Source of the DNA: Caulobacteraceae bacterium
GTDB taxonomy: Bacteria; Pseudomonadota; Alphaproteobacteria; Caulobacterales; Caulobacteraceae
Length of the DNA stretch: 22,369 bases
Reading direction: 5' to 3'
NCBI GenBank assembly: GCA_020852035.1
Contig: JADZBR010000079.1
Coordinates: 1-22,369, forward strand
Positions 5,658 to 15,510 of the stretch are shown here, one piece after another; the stretch's first letter is position 1; every line of letters starts with the position of its first letter. A model generated the notes under the pieces. The model worked only from the letters and a program-made list of their open reading frames with translations, did no database searches and was not told the origin of the DNA. The translations under genes and the position numbers were made by a program.

Positions 5658-8351
5658 TTACAGCATCCCCTTCAGCCGGTAGAGCGCGTCCATCGCCTCG
5701 CGCGGGCTCATGCCGTCGAGATCAAGGGCGGCCAGTTCGGTCTCGGCCGCGCTCGGGCCGTGGCGCTCGGGCGCCGGCGCGGCCTCGGCGAACAGCGGCA
5801 GGTCGCCGAGGCTGGCGGGGGCGTGGGCCTCGCGCTCCAGGCGGTCGAGCACCTCGCGGGCGCGGGCGACGACGGGGGCGGGCACGCCGGCCAGCTTGGC
5901 CACCTGCACGCCGTAGCTTCGGTCGGCGGTGCCGCGGCCGGCCTCGTGCAGGAAGACGAGCTCGCCGTTCCACTCCTTGGCCTTCAGGGAGAGGTTGGCG
6001 ATGTGGGCCAGGCGCTCCTCCAGCACCGCCAGCTCGTGGTAGTGGGTGGCGAAGAGGGCGCGGCAGCGGTTGGTCTCGTGCAGGGCCTCGGCGCAGGCCC
6101 AGGCGATGGCCAGGCCGTCGTAGGTGGCGGTGCCGCGGCCGATTTCGTCGAGGATCACCAGGGAGCGCGGCGTCGCCTGGGTGAGGATGGCGGCGGTCTC
6201 GACCATCTCGGCCATGAAGGTGGAGCGGCCGCGCGCCAGGTCGTCGCCGGCGCCGACGCGGCTGAACAGGCGGTCGACCACGCCCATGTGCAGCGACCTG
6301 GCGGGCACGAAGCAGCCGGCCTGGGCGAGGATGGCCAAGAGCGCGTTCTGGCGCAGGAAGGTCGACTTGCCGGCCATGTTCGGCCCGGTGACGATGGCCA
6401 GGCGCGGGCCGCCGACGCCGGCGCCGTCGAGGGCGCAGTCGTTGGGGGTGAAGGCGTCTCCCGCCCGCTTGACCGCCGCCTCGACCACCGGGTGGCGGGC
6501 GGCCTCGGCGGCGAAGGCGGTGGAGCGGTCGAGCACGGGGCGGGCGGCGCCCACCTCGTCGGCCCATTCCGCCAGCGCACTGGCGACATCGAGCGTGGCG
6601 GCGGCCTCGGCGGCGGCTTGCAAGGGCTGGGCGACCGCGCGGGCGGCCTCGCGCCAGGCCTCGAAGATCGACAGTTCAATAGCCAGCGCCCGCTCGCCGG
6701 CCTGGGCGATCTTGGCGTCGAGGTCGGCCAGCTCGACGGTGGTGAAGCGCACCTGGTTGGCCATCGTCTGGCGGTGGATGAAGGTCGCCGAGTGCGGCGG
6801 GCGCAGCAGCGGCTCGGCGGCCTTGGCGGTCGCCTCGACGAAATAGCCGAGGACGGCGTTGTGGCGGACCTTCAGCGCGACGCCGCTCTCGGCGGCGAGG
6901 CGCTGTTCGAGGGCGGCGATCACCCGGCGGCTGTCGTCGCGCAGGGCTCTAGCCTGGTCGAGCTCGGGGCGCACGCCGGCGGCCACGAAGCCGCCGTCGC
7001 GGGCCTGCAGCGGCAGGTCGGGGCCGAGGCCCTCGGTCAGGGTCTGCTGGAAGCTCGCCAGTTCGGCGCTCAGGGCGGGCGTCAGCGCGCGCAGAGCCGC
7101 CTCCACCTCCGCCGGCGGCGGGTTCAGCGGATCGGGCGAGGCGGCGAACATCGCGGCGATCCGCTCGCCGCACTTCAGGCCGCCCGCCAAGGTCCCGAGG
7201 TCGCGCGGGCCGCCGCGTCCCAGCGCCAGACGCGAGAGCGCGCGGGCCATGTCGCCGAGACCCTTCAGGTGCTCGCGCAGGTCCTGGCGCAGGCGGCGGC
7301 GTTCGCAGAACCAGGCGACCGCGTCGAGCCGCGCGTCGATGGCGGCCGGGTCGAGCAGCGGGCGGGCGAGGCGGGCGGCGAGCAGGCGCGCGCCGGGGGC
7401 GGTGATGGTGCGGTCGATGGCGGCCAGCAGCGAGCCGTCGCGGGCGCCGGAAAGGGTGCGCTCGATCTCCAGGCTGGCGCGGGTGGCCGGGTCGATGGCC
7501 ATGACGTCGGCCTCGCCGGCCCGGCGCGGGGCCGAGAGGGCGGGCAGCTTGCCGGCCTGGGTGGTCTCCAGGTGGGCGGCGATCAGGCCGAGGGCGGCGA
7601 CCTCGGCGCCGGAGAGCTGGCCGAAGCCGTCCAGCGTCTCGACGCCGTAGAGCCGCTTGACCCGCGCTTCGGAGGCGGCCGGTTCGGCCAGCGCCGAGGC
7701 CATCGGCGAGACCGCGCCGCCGACGGACTTCAGGGCGGCCGAGATGGTCTCGTCAGCGAACAGGCGGTCAGGGACCAGGGTCTCGGAGGGCGCCAGCGCC
7801 GCGAGGGCCGAAGCCAGGCCGTCCCGCCCGACCGCCAGGCACTCGACCTCGCCGGTGGAGAGTTCGACGGCGGCCACCGCCGCGCCCGCCCCGCGCACCG
7901 CCACGGCGGCCAGGCGGTTGGCGCCGCGGGCGTCGAGCAGGCCGTCCTCGGTGAGGGTGCCCGGCGTGACCACCCGCACCAGGTCGCGGCGGACCACGGA
8001 CTTGGAGCCGCGCTTCTTCGCCTCGGCGGGGTCCTCCAGCTGCTCGCAGACCGCCACCTTGAACCCGGCGCGGATCAGCTTGGCGAGATAGGCTTCGGCC
8101 GCGTGCGCCGGCACACCGGCCATCGGGATCGGCTGGCCCGCGTGCGTGCCCCGGGCGGTCAGCGAGATGCCGAGGGCGGCGGCGGCGGCCTTGGCGTCGT
8201 CGAAGAACAGCTCGTAGAAATCGCCCATGCGGAAGAAGACCAGGGCGTCCGGCTGGCGCGCCTTGGCCTCGAAGAACTGGGCCATCACCGGCGTGGCCCC
8301 TTCCGCGGAGATCGGGGCGGCGCCGGGCAAGGGGTGAGTCGGGGCGTTCAT
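5658..8351 (-). CDS. mutS: DNA mismatch repair protein MutS
   Basis: MutS recognises base mismatches and small loops in DNA and recruits MutL through an ATP-driven clamp. The 897-residue product contains every hallmark. The N-terminal mismatch-binding domain has the Phe-X-Glu motif in GDFYELFF (FYE at 45-47). Connector, lever and clamp regions follow. The C-terminal ATPase has Walker A TGPNMAGKST at 655-664, Walker B LVILDE at 731-736, the ABC-like signature region GRSTFMAEM, and FATHYHEL. The extreme C-terminus (MSPREAMDALYRLKGML) is the usual dimer/tetramer helix. ATG at 8351 is the natural start although the ribosome site is weak. The gene is followed by hicA and preceded by a fucosidase 76 bp upstream, so it probably has its own promoter. 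Confidence 0.97.
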   Translation of the reverse strand: MNAPTHPLPGAAPISAEGATPVMAQFFEAKARQPDALVFFRMGDFYELFFDDAKAAAAALGISLTARGTHAGQPIPMAGVPAHAAEAYLAKLIRAGFKVAVCEQLEDPAEAKKRGSKSVVRRDLVRVVTPGTLTEDGLLDARGANRLAAVAVRGAGAAVAAVELSTGEVECLAVGRDGLASALAALAPSETLVPDRLFADETISAALKSVGGAVSPMASALAEPAASEARVKRLYGVETLDGFGQLSGAEVAALGLIAAHLETTQAGKLPALSAPRRAGEADVMAIDPATRASLEIERTLSGARDGSLLAAIDRTITAPGARLLAARLARPLLDPAAIDARLDAVAWFCERRRLRQDLREHLKGLGDMARALSRLALGRGGPRDLGTLAGGLKCGERIAAMFAASPDPLNPPPAEVEAALRALTPALSAELASFQQTLTEGLGPDLPLQARDGGFVAAGVRPELDQARALRDDSRRVIAALEQRLAAESGVALKVRHNAVLGYFVEATAKAAEPLLRPPHSATFIHRQTMANQVRFTTVELADLDAKIAQAGERALAIELSIFEAWREAARAVAQPLQAAAEAAATLDVASALAEWADEVGAARPVLDRSTAFAAEAARHPVVEAAVKRAGDAFTPNDCALDGAGVGGPRLAIVTGPNMAGKSTFLRQNALLAILAQAGCFVPARSLHMGVVDRLFSRVGAGDDLARGRSTFMAEMVETAAILTQATPRSLVILDEIGRGTATYDGLAIAWACAEALHETNRCRALFATHYHELAVLEERLAHIANLSLKAKEWNGELVFLHEAGRGTADRSYGVQVAKLAGVPAPVVARAREVLDRLEREAHAPASLGDLPLFAEAAPAPERHGPSAAETELAALDLDGMSPREAMDALYRLKGML

Positions 8352-8427
8352 GGGCGGCGCGCAGGCTAGAAGGTCGCGCGCGCGACGTCAGCCCTTCGCC
8401 GGGTCTGGCGGGCGCGGCCGGCGTCGC

Positions 8428-9864
8428 TCAGCGGCGATCCAGCCGCACCGTGGTCATCACCGGATGGCGCGGGGCGCGGCCCAGGTCGATGGTCGTGCGC
8501 CCATTTTCGCGCGCCACGGTCGCCGGCGCGCCCGAGCCGAGCACCTCGCCGCCCGTCACAGGCAGGTCGGCCGCGAGCTCGAGCCGCGATCCGGCCTGCG
8601 GGAAGAGATGAAGGTAGATGTGGCGGTCCGAGGCGGTGGAGCGGACGTGCTCGGCGCCCTGCACCGGTCCGAAGGTGGTCCCGTAGATCCCCTCCCCGTG
8701 CGAGGCCAGCCAGTCGCCGACCACGCGCAAGGCCGAGGCGAACTCCGGCTGGATCGACCCGTCGCCGCGCGGGCCGACGTTCATCAGGAGGTTGCCGCCG
8801 CGCGAGGCGGTCTCGACCAGGGCGCGGATGATGTCGGCGCCGGACTTGAAGGTCTTCAGGTCCAGGCTCCAGGCCCACTGGCCGCCGAAGGTCATGCAAG
8901 CCTCCCAGGGCAAGAGGTCCTCGAACGGCGGCACGGTCGGGTCGCGGCGGGCCTTGAAGTGCGCCTGCAGCGCCGGGGCGACCGCGTCGACGGCCGCCGA
9001 CCAGTCGTCGCGCTGGATCAGGCTGAAGAGCAGCGTCGGGTCGGCGGGACCGGGGAAGGTCGAGCGTCGGGGGATGGCCGAGGGGACCGCCTGCTCGGGG
9101 GTCAGGAAGTCGGCGGCGATCGCCGGGTCGAGACCGGCGGCCAGCCCGCCGAGGCGGTCGTTGATCACGCAGCCCGGCTGCAGGTCGCGCACGATGCGGT
9201 GGAACCGTTCGACCGGCCATTGCGGCCCGAAGCCGATGTCCCACCAGAAGGAGAAGAGCTCGCCGTAGTTGGAGCAGAGCTCGCGCACCTGGGTCTCCAT
9301 GCGATCAAGGAAGCCGCTCCATTCCGGCCGCTCCGGCTGGCCGAGGAAGTTGCTCGGCAGCGGCTGCGAGCGGTCGCGGTAGCCGTCGTCGTGGAAGTCC
9401 GGGGCCGAGAAGTAGGCGCCGAAGCCGAGCTTCGCGCTTCGGCAGGCGGCGGCGAATTCGGCGACCACGTCGCGGCCGAAGGGCGTGTTGCGGCTCTTGT
9501 AGGCGGTGGTCGCGGTGTCGAAGAGGGCGAAGCCGTCGTGGTGCTTGGTGGTCAGCACCGCGTACTTCTGGCCCGCCGAGCGGAAGAGGTCGGCCCATTC
9601 GTCGGCGTCGAACTTCTCGGCGGTGAAGCGCTCGGGCAGGCGTTCGTACTCGTCCAGGGTGACCTTGACCGGCGGCATCTCGACCTCGGTCATCCCCAGC
9701 CGATGCAGCGCCTCGATGAAGCGGGCCTGCAGCTCGGGCCCCAGCATCACCGGCCAGGACGCCTCGACGCCGCCGACCGAATAGGCGCCCCAGTGGACGA
9801 AACAGCCGAACCTGGCGTCGTTGAACGCCTTGAGCCGTCCCGCCGACAGATCTCCCGTGCGCAT
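8428..9864 (-). CDS. GH29 family alpha-L-fucosidase
   Basis: This is a retaining glycoside hydrolase of family 29 that releases terminal L-fucose. The 478-residue product begins with RFGCFVHWGAYSVGG (HWG at 24-26), continues with YAVLTTKHHDGFALFD (106-112), and has FSFWWDIGF with the likely nucleophile D209. A C-terminal beta domain follows after the barrel (ends around GGNLLMNVGPRGDGS). I selected ATG at 9864 because GAGGAGG sits five to six nt upstream. A frame-extending ATG at 9888 lacks such a site. No signal peptide is visible, so the enzyme appears cytoplasmic and would act on imported fuco-oligosaccharides. No transporter or fucose-catabolic gene is adjacent. Family is firm; substrate linkage is not. 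Confidence 0.93.
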   Translation of the reverse strand: MRTGDLSAGRLKAFNDARFGCFVHWGAYSVGGVEASWPVMLGPELQARFIEALHRLGMTEVEMPPVKVTLDEYERLPERFTAEKFDADEWADLFRSAGQKYAVLTTKHHDGFALFDTATTAYKSRNTPFGRDVVAEFAAACRSAKLGFGAYFSAPDFHDDGYRDRSQPLPSNFLGQPERPEWSGFLDRMETQVRELCSNYGELFSFWWDIGFGPQWPVERFHRIVRDLQPGCVINDRLGGLAAGLDPAIAADFLTPEQAVPSAIPRRSTFPGPADPTLLFSLIQRDDWSAAVDAVAPALQAHFKARRDPTVPPFEDLLPWEACMTFGGQWAWSLDLKTFKSGADIIRALVETASRGGNLLMNVGPRGDGSIQPEFASALRVVGDWLASHGEGIYGTTFGPVQGAEHVRSTASDRHIYLHLFPQAGSRLELAADLPVTGGEVLGSGAPATVARENGRTTIDLGRAPRHPVMTTVRLDRR

Positions 9865-10050
9865 CGCCCCCTCCTCGGCCCTGAGCATGTGGTTCCGTCA
9901 GTCGACGGGCGCCGCCTTAAGGTCAGTCAACAGCAAGGCCGGCCCGGTGTCGCCCAGAAGGTGTCGCCCGGAAGCCGCCGCACCGGCAGCGCAAATCGCC
10001 GGCGAAAGGCTTGACGGCGCCCTGAGTCGGGGACGAGCGTTGCGGCCGTC
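9865..10050. promoter_or_regulatory. Divergent intergenic region, fucosidase / GNAT
   Basis: The 186-bp gap separates two divergently transcribed genes and must hold both promoters. It contains a 14-bp tandem duplication (GGTGTCGCCCAGAA then GGTGTCGCCCGGAA, 9946-9973). For the GNAT gene a TTGACG -35-like hexamer lies near 10012. For the fucosidase a TTGACT hexamer lies on the minus strand near 9930, with GACTGAC repeated about 25 bp further downstream. No convincing -10 is visible for either. Confidence 0.4.
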
Positions 10051-10593
10051 ATGGAACGGACATCTGACGTTCAGATCGTTCCCGTCGGCCCCTCGGACGC
10101 CGCCGACCTCGCCCATGTGCATGTGAAAGCCTGGCGCGAGACCTACCGGGGCCTCCTGCCGCAGGCTTATCTCGACCGCATGTCGCTGGACGCCCACGCC
10201 CGCCGCTTCGGGGCGCGGCTGGAGCAGCCGGCCGCCAAGCAGGTGACCCTGGCGGCCGAGGCGCGCTCGGGCCTGGTCGGCTATTGCGAGGGCCACGCCT
10301 GGGCCTCGCCGTTCGGCGGGGAGGCGGAGATCCACACCCTCTATGTGCTGCGCGCCGCCCAGGGCGGCGGCGTCGGCAGGCGCCTGCTGCAGGACGCCGT
10401 GCGGGTGCTGAAGGACGACGGCGCCAAGGGGCTGATCATCTGGTGCCTGGCGAGCAACCTGAAGGCCCGCGGCTTCTATGAGCGGATGGGCGGCCAGGCG
10501 GCGGCGCAGCGGGCGGGCCGCGGCCCCGGCGGCGGGCGGGTGCGCGAGGTCGCCTACGGCTGGACCTCGCGGGAGCCGCTGCTGGCGGCGTAG
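10051..10593 (+). CDS. GNAT-family N-acetyltransferase
   Basis: This is a cytoplasmic acetyl-CoA-dependent acyltransferase of the GNAT superfamily; the acceptor is unknown. The 180-residue protein starts with the usual strand-helix (VQIVPVGPSDAADLAHVHVKAWRETYRGLLP), the WRETYRG segment being common in one GNAT subgroup. It carries the acetyl-CoA pyrophosphate-binding motif A, IHTLYVLRAAQGGGVGRRLL, with the Q/R-x-x-G-x-G/A loop at 104-109. It ends with the motif B region NLKARGFYERMGG (142-148). ATG at 10051 is the first start in frame and has only a weak ribosome site. The gene is alone on the plus strand, divergent from the fucosidase and convergent with the GreA-like gene. A 10-bp hairpin arm begins inside its stop codon. 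Confidence 0.88.
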   Translation: MERTSDVQIVPVGPSDAADLAHVHVKAWRETYRGLLPQAYLDRMSLDAHARRFGARLEQPAAKQVTLAAEARSGLVGYCEGHAWASPFGGEAEIHTLYVLRAAQGGGVGRRLLQDAVRVLKDDGAKGLIIWCLASNLKARGFYERMGGQAAAQRAGRGPGGGRVREVAYGWTSREPLLAA

Positions 10594-10641
10594 AGCGTGA
10601 CAGCCGCAAGTGGATGCCGGTTGCGGCGGCCGTCACGCTCT
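10592..10641. terminator. Bidirectional terminator-like hairpin between convergent genes
   Basis: The left arm AGAGCGTGAC (10592-10601) pairs perfectly with GTCACGCTCT (10632-10641). An inner arm GCCGCAA (10603-10609) pairs with TTGCGGC (10621-10627). The structure begins in the GNAT stop codon and ends 7 nt before the stop of the facing gene, so it can serve both. No strong T-run follows on either strand, so release may be factor-assisted. Confidence 0.72.
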
Positions 10642-10648
10642 CAACGCT

Positions 10649-11128
10649 CTATCGCACGCCGACGATCTCGACCTCGTCGCCATTGAGCAGGGCGACATCC
10701 CCCAACACCTTGCCCATCACCGCGCGGGCCAGCGGCGCGACGTAGGAGATGCTGCCGGCGGCGGGATCGGCCTCATCCTCGCCGACGATGCGGAAGGCCT
10801 GGCGGCGGCCGTCCTCGCGCTCGATCTCGACGGTGCGGCCGAACTGCACCACGCCGTCCTCGACCGGCGGCTCGGTCAGCTGGGCGCTCGCCCGCCGGGC
10901 GGACCAGTAGCGCAGGTCGCGGGTGGCCCGCGCCATCGCCGTGCGGTCGCTGGAGATGTCGGCCTGCCCTTGCGCGGCGGCGTAGGCGGCGCGCGCCTCG
11001 GCCAGGGCGGCCTCGATCGCGGCTAGCCCGCTGGCGGTGACCAGGTTCGGATGGGCCGAGACCGGCCGGTCCGGCAGGTTGGCGGCCTGGGCCTCGTAGT
11101 CTTCCTCGCGCGTGAAGGCGACGCTCAT
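10649..11128 (-). CDS. GreA/GreB-family transcription elongation factor homologue
   Basis: Gre factors enter the RNA polymerase secondary channel and stimulate cleavage of backtracked RNA. The 159-residue product has a clear C-terminal Gre domain (about 92-159): FGRTVEIEREDGRRQAFRIV, then EDEADPAAGSISYVAPLARAVMGK, matching the GreA hallmark of EAD followed by S-x-x-SPLG with the SPLG altered to APLA. The N-terminal half (31-85) is alanine-rich and helical and could form the coiled coil. It begins with a 25-residue extension containing DRPVSAHPNLVT, which differs from classical GreA. This suggests a Gre paralogue rather than housekeeping GreA. No Shine-Dalgarno sequence precedes the ATG at 11128, while GCTACA lies about 13 nt upstream, so a leaderless message is possible. 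It is convergent with the GNAT gene. Confidence 0.82.
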   Translation of the reverse strand: MSVAFTREEDYEAQAANLPDRPVSAHPNLVTASGLAAIEAALAEARAAYAAAQGQADISSDRTAMARATRDLRYWSARRASAQLTEPPVEDGVVQFGRTVEIEREDGRRQAFRIVGEDEADPAAGSISYVAPLARAVMGKVLGDVALLNGDEVEIVGVR

Positions 11129-11181
11129 GGGGGAGCATGTAGCGATTGCGGCGCCAAATCGGAAATCTCGGCGTTGAAGCG

Positions 11182-11287
11182 CCTTGCGTGGTTCGAGACG
11201 CGCTACGCGCTCCTCACCATGACCAAGCTTTTGCTGAGTTAGTCATCCTGAGGAGGCCGCGCGAGCGGCTGTCTTGAAGGACGCAGG
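11182..11287. repeat. Second palindromic intergenic repeat element
   Basis: The left arm (11182-11223) reads CTTGCGTGGTTCGAGACGCG, CTACGCGC, TCCTCACCATGAC. The right arm (11242-11287) reads GTCATCCTGAGGAGG, CCGCGCGAGCGGC, TGTCTTGAAGGACGCAGG and is largely the reverse complement of the left. Each arm has its own inner GC hairpin (GCGCTACGCGC; GCCGCGCGAGCGGC). I recall units of the type CCTTCGAGACGC...CTCCTCAGGATGA as common intergenic repeats in alphaproteobacteria. This element lies downstream of the monooxygenase gene and upstream of the Gre-like gene and fills most of the 177-bp gap. Confidence 0.75.
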
Positions 11288-11305
11288 GCCGTCTCGCCGC
11301 CCTCC

Positions 11306-13132
<1,827 letters not shown>

Positions 13133-13148
13133 CCGTAATCCCTTGAAG

Positions 13149-13195
13149 CGTGTTCGATCACGCCCATCATAGCATGCAATTCTTAGAAGATAAGG
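13149..13195 (-). promoter_or_regulatory. Candidate promoter and operator of the monooxygenase gene
   Basis: On the minus strand TATGAT (13171-13166) makes a good -10 hexamer. TTATCT about 16 nt upstream is a poor -35. Just downstream, where transcription would start, lies the 14-bp dyad CGTGATCGAACACG (13149-13162), palindromic but for one base pair. That placement suits a repressor. The stretch is AT-richer than its surroundings. Confidence 0.45.
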
Positions 13196-13259
13196 TATGT
13201 TATCGCAGTAAAGTCAGGCGTTCGTCGAAGCCGCTTCGGCTGGGAGCGGAAAGGCGTCG

Positions 13260-13802
13260 TCAGGCCGGGCACTTCCCGTCGCGGTCGCGCCACAGGCTGA
13301 CCTGCAACGGCGTCATGCCGCGATCGGGCGAGGACGAGATCAGCACCATCAGGGGGCGGGCGTCGGGCGCATCCGTCCGGGCGCAGTGGGTCTCCTGCCG
13401 ATAGCGCTTGCCCCCGCTGCGACCGTCGGGGCCGCTGTCGAACTGCGGCTCGGTCCGGTAGCCGGCGTCGGCGAGCGCGCCCAGGACCTCCAGCCGCAGC
13501 GCCGCGCCGTCGCCGTCCTTGAGCCTGAAGTAGCATTGGCCTCGCGCGTCGATCCGCACTTCGTTCGGCGTGCGGCCGAACAGCGCGAAGGCGCCCGGCG
13601 TCGGCTTCCAGGGAAAGCCGGACTTGCCGACCGCCGCCTCCAGCGACCGCCCCTCGACAATGACCCCGAGGCAGGCCCGACCGACGGCGAAGCGCGTCAT
13701 GTCCCGGGTCGAGCTCAGTCCGGGCCGCAGCCGGTCAGGGGTGGCCGCCGCCGCGCCGGACGCCGAAGCCAGGACCAGGGCCGCCAACAGCGCGCACTTC
13801 AT
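13260..13802 (-). CDS. Secreted hypothetical protein
   Basis: I do not recognise a family. The 180-residue product starts at ATG 13802, preceded by GGAAGGAG at a 7-nt distance. It has a clear Sec signal peptide: MKCALLAALVLASASGAAAA, with likely cleavage after the alanine run near residue 20. The mature part holds four cysteines (in RACLG, GQCYF, THCAR, GKCPA), consistent with two disulfides in the periplasm. Between them are mixed beta-type segments such as NEVRIDARGQCYFRL and PLMVLISSSPDRGM. The gene lies between the purH stop (67 bp upstream) and the monooxygenase promoter region. Function and partners cannot be inferred from context. Confidence 0.75.
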   Translation of the reverse strand: MKCALLAALVLASASGAAAATPDRLRPGLSSTRDMTRFAVGRACLGVIVEGRSLEAAVGKSGFPWKPTPGAFALFGRTPNEVRIDARGQCYFRLKDGDGAALRLEVLGALADAGYRTEPQFDSGPDGRSGGKRYRQETHCARTDAPDARPLMVLISSSPDRGMTPLQVSLWRDRDGKCPA

Positions 13803-13869
13803 CGCCGCGCTCCTTCCGCCAACCGCGAAGGCAACCTTTAGCTGGTCCTCCGCGCCTGACAACCAGCGG

Positions 13870-15483
13870 TCAGTGGCGGAACACCCGCACCCCGGTGAAG
13901 GCCATCGCCAGCCCCGCCTCATCGGCCGCGGCGATCACCTCGGCGTCGCCGATCGAGCCGCCGGGCTGGATCACCGCCGTCGCCCCCGCTTCGGCGGCTT
14001 GCAGGAGGCCGTCGGGGAAGGGGAAGAAGGCGTCCGACGCGCAGGCCGAGCCCTTGGCCAGCGAGGCGGGCAGGCCGGCCGCCTCGGCCGCCTCCGCCGC
14101 GCGGATGGCCGCGATGCGGGCCGAATCCTTGCGGTTCATCTGGCCCGCGCCGATGCCGGCGGTCTGGCCATCCTTGGCGTAGACGATGGCGTTGGACTTC
14201 ACGTGCTTGGCGATGGTGAAGGCGAACAGCATGTCGGCCACCTCGCGCTCGGTCGGCTGGCGCCTGGTGACCACCTTCAGATCGGCGGCGGTGATGCGGG
14301 CGACATCGCGGCCCTGGGTCAGGAAGCCGCCCGCCACCTGCTTGAAATTGACGCCCGGCGCGGCCGGGTCGGGCAGGCCGCCGGTCAGCAGGAGGCGCAG
14401 GTTCTTCTTCCTGGCGAAGACGGCGACGGCGTCCTCGTCCGCCTCGGGGGCGACCACCACCTCGGTGAAGATCTTGACGATCTCGCGCGCGGCCGCCGCG
14501 TCCAGCCTGCGGTTCACGGCCACGATGCCGCCGAAGGCCGAGACCGGGTCGCACTGCAGGGCGCGGCGATAGGCTTGCGCGAGGTCGCCCGCCACCGCCA
14601 CGCCGCAAGGGTTGGCGTGCTTGATGATCGCCACGGCGGCATGGTCGGCCGGCGCGAACTCGGCGACCAGCTCGATGGCCGCGTCGGTGTCCGCGATGTT
14701 GTTGTAGGAGAGTTCCTTGCCCTGCAGCTGGCGGGCGGTGGCCACCCCTGGGCGGTTCGAGCCATCGGCGTAGAAGGCGGCGGCCTGATGCGGATTCTCG
14801 CCGTAGCGCATGGTCTGGACGAGCTTGCCGGCGAAGGCGCGGCGCGGCGGCGCTTCCTCGCCGATCTGGCCGGCGAACCAGCCGGAGATGGCCGCGTCAT
14901 AGGCGGCGGTGCGGGCCAGAGCCTGGGCGGCCAGGCGGCGGCGCAGGGCCAGGGAGGTGGCTCCACCCTCGCGCAGTTCGGCCAGTACGTCGGCCAGGTC
15001 CCGCGGCTCGGTGCAGACGGCGACATAGGCGTGGTTCTTGGCCGCCGAGCGGATCATCGCCGGGCCGCCGATGTCGATGTTCTCGATGGCGGTGTCGAAG
15101 TCGGCGCCGGCCGCGACCGTGGCCTCGAACGGGTAGAGGTTCACATAGAGGAGGTCGATGCCGCCGATCCCGTGCTCGCCCATCGCCGCGGCGTGGGCCG
15201 GCGCGTCGCGCACGCCGAGCAGGCCGCCGTGCACCACGGGGTGTAGGGTCTTCACCCGCCCGTCCATCATCTCCGGGAAGCCGGTGAGGTCGGCGACGTC
15301 CTTCACCGGCAGCCCGGCGGCGGCGATGGCGGCCTTGGTGCCGCCGGTGGAGACCAGCTCGACGCCGAGGGCGGCGAGCTCCTGGGCGGCCTCGACGAGG
15401 CCGGTCTTGTCGGAAACCGAGATCAGGGCGCGCTTGACGGCGGCGCGGTCGGCGGCGGGCGGGAAATCAGGGGCGGCGGGCAC
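13870..15483 (-). CDS. purH: Bifunctional AICAR transformylase / IMP cyclohydrolase
   Basis: PurH performs the last two steps of de novo IMP synthesis, formylating AICAR with 10-formyl-THF and closing the ring. The 537-residue product has the N-terminal cyclohydrolase (MGS-like) domain with ALISVSDKTGL (K26, T27), DGRVKTLHP (74-82) and KNHAYVAV (149-156). The C-terminal transformylase domain has RYGENPHQ (226-233) and KHANPCG (288-294). I chose GTG at 15483 because AAGGAG stands 5 nt upstream and because it lies 27 nt after the end of a ZTP aptamer; the frame stays open further upstream, but across the riboswitch, so the longer version is not real. It follows rpe and the heparinase-like gene on the same strand. 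Confidence 0.96.
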   Translation of the reverse strand: MPAAPDFPPAADRAAVKRALISVSDKTGLVEAAQELAALGVELVSTGGTKAAIAAAGLPVKDVADLTGFPEMMDGRVKTLHPVVHGGLLGVRDAPAHAAAMGEHGIGGIDLLYVNLYPFEATVAAGADFDTAIENIDIGGPAMIRSAAKNHAYVAVCTEPRDLADVLAELREGGATSLALRRRLAAQALARTAAYDAAISGWFAGQIGEEAPPRRAFAGKLVQTMRYGENPHQAAAFYADGSNRPGVATARQLQGKELSYNNIADTDAAIELVAEFAPADHAAVAIIKHANPCGVAVAGDLAQAYRRALQCDPVSAFGGIVAVNRRLDAAAAREIVKIFTEVVVAPEADEDAVAVFARKKNLRLLLTGGLPDPAAPGVNFKQVAGGFLTQGRDVARITAADLKVVTRRQPTEREVADMLFAFTIAKHVKSNAIVYAKDGQTAGIGAGQMNRKDSARIAAIRAAEAAEAAGLPASLAKGSACASDAFFPFPDGLLQAAEAGATAVIQPGGSIGDAEVIAAADEAGLAMAFTGVRVFRH

Positions 15484-15510
15484 GGCATCTCCTTCGAGGG
15501 TTCGAGAAAA

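Noticed and set aside
5619..8369. A 916-codon open frame on the plus strand
   Set aside because: It is exactly antisense to mutS, which has all catalytic motifs. The product is Gly/Arg/Ala/Val-rich without any recognisable domain, as expected from high-GC codon bias.
11051..11242. Small plus-strand frame across the 11.2-kb repeat
   Set aside because: Made of antisense Gre-gene sequence plus repeat arm; no ribosome site or conserved feature.
13570..15246. Long plus-strand frame opposite purH
   Set aside because: No motif, antisense to purH; a codon-bias shadow.
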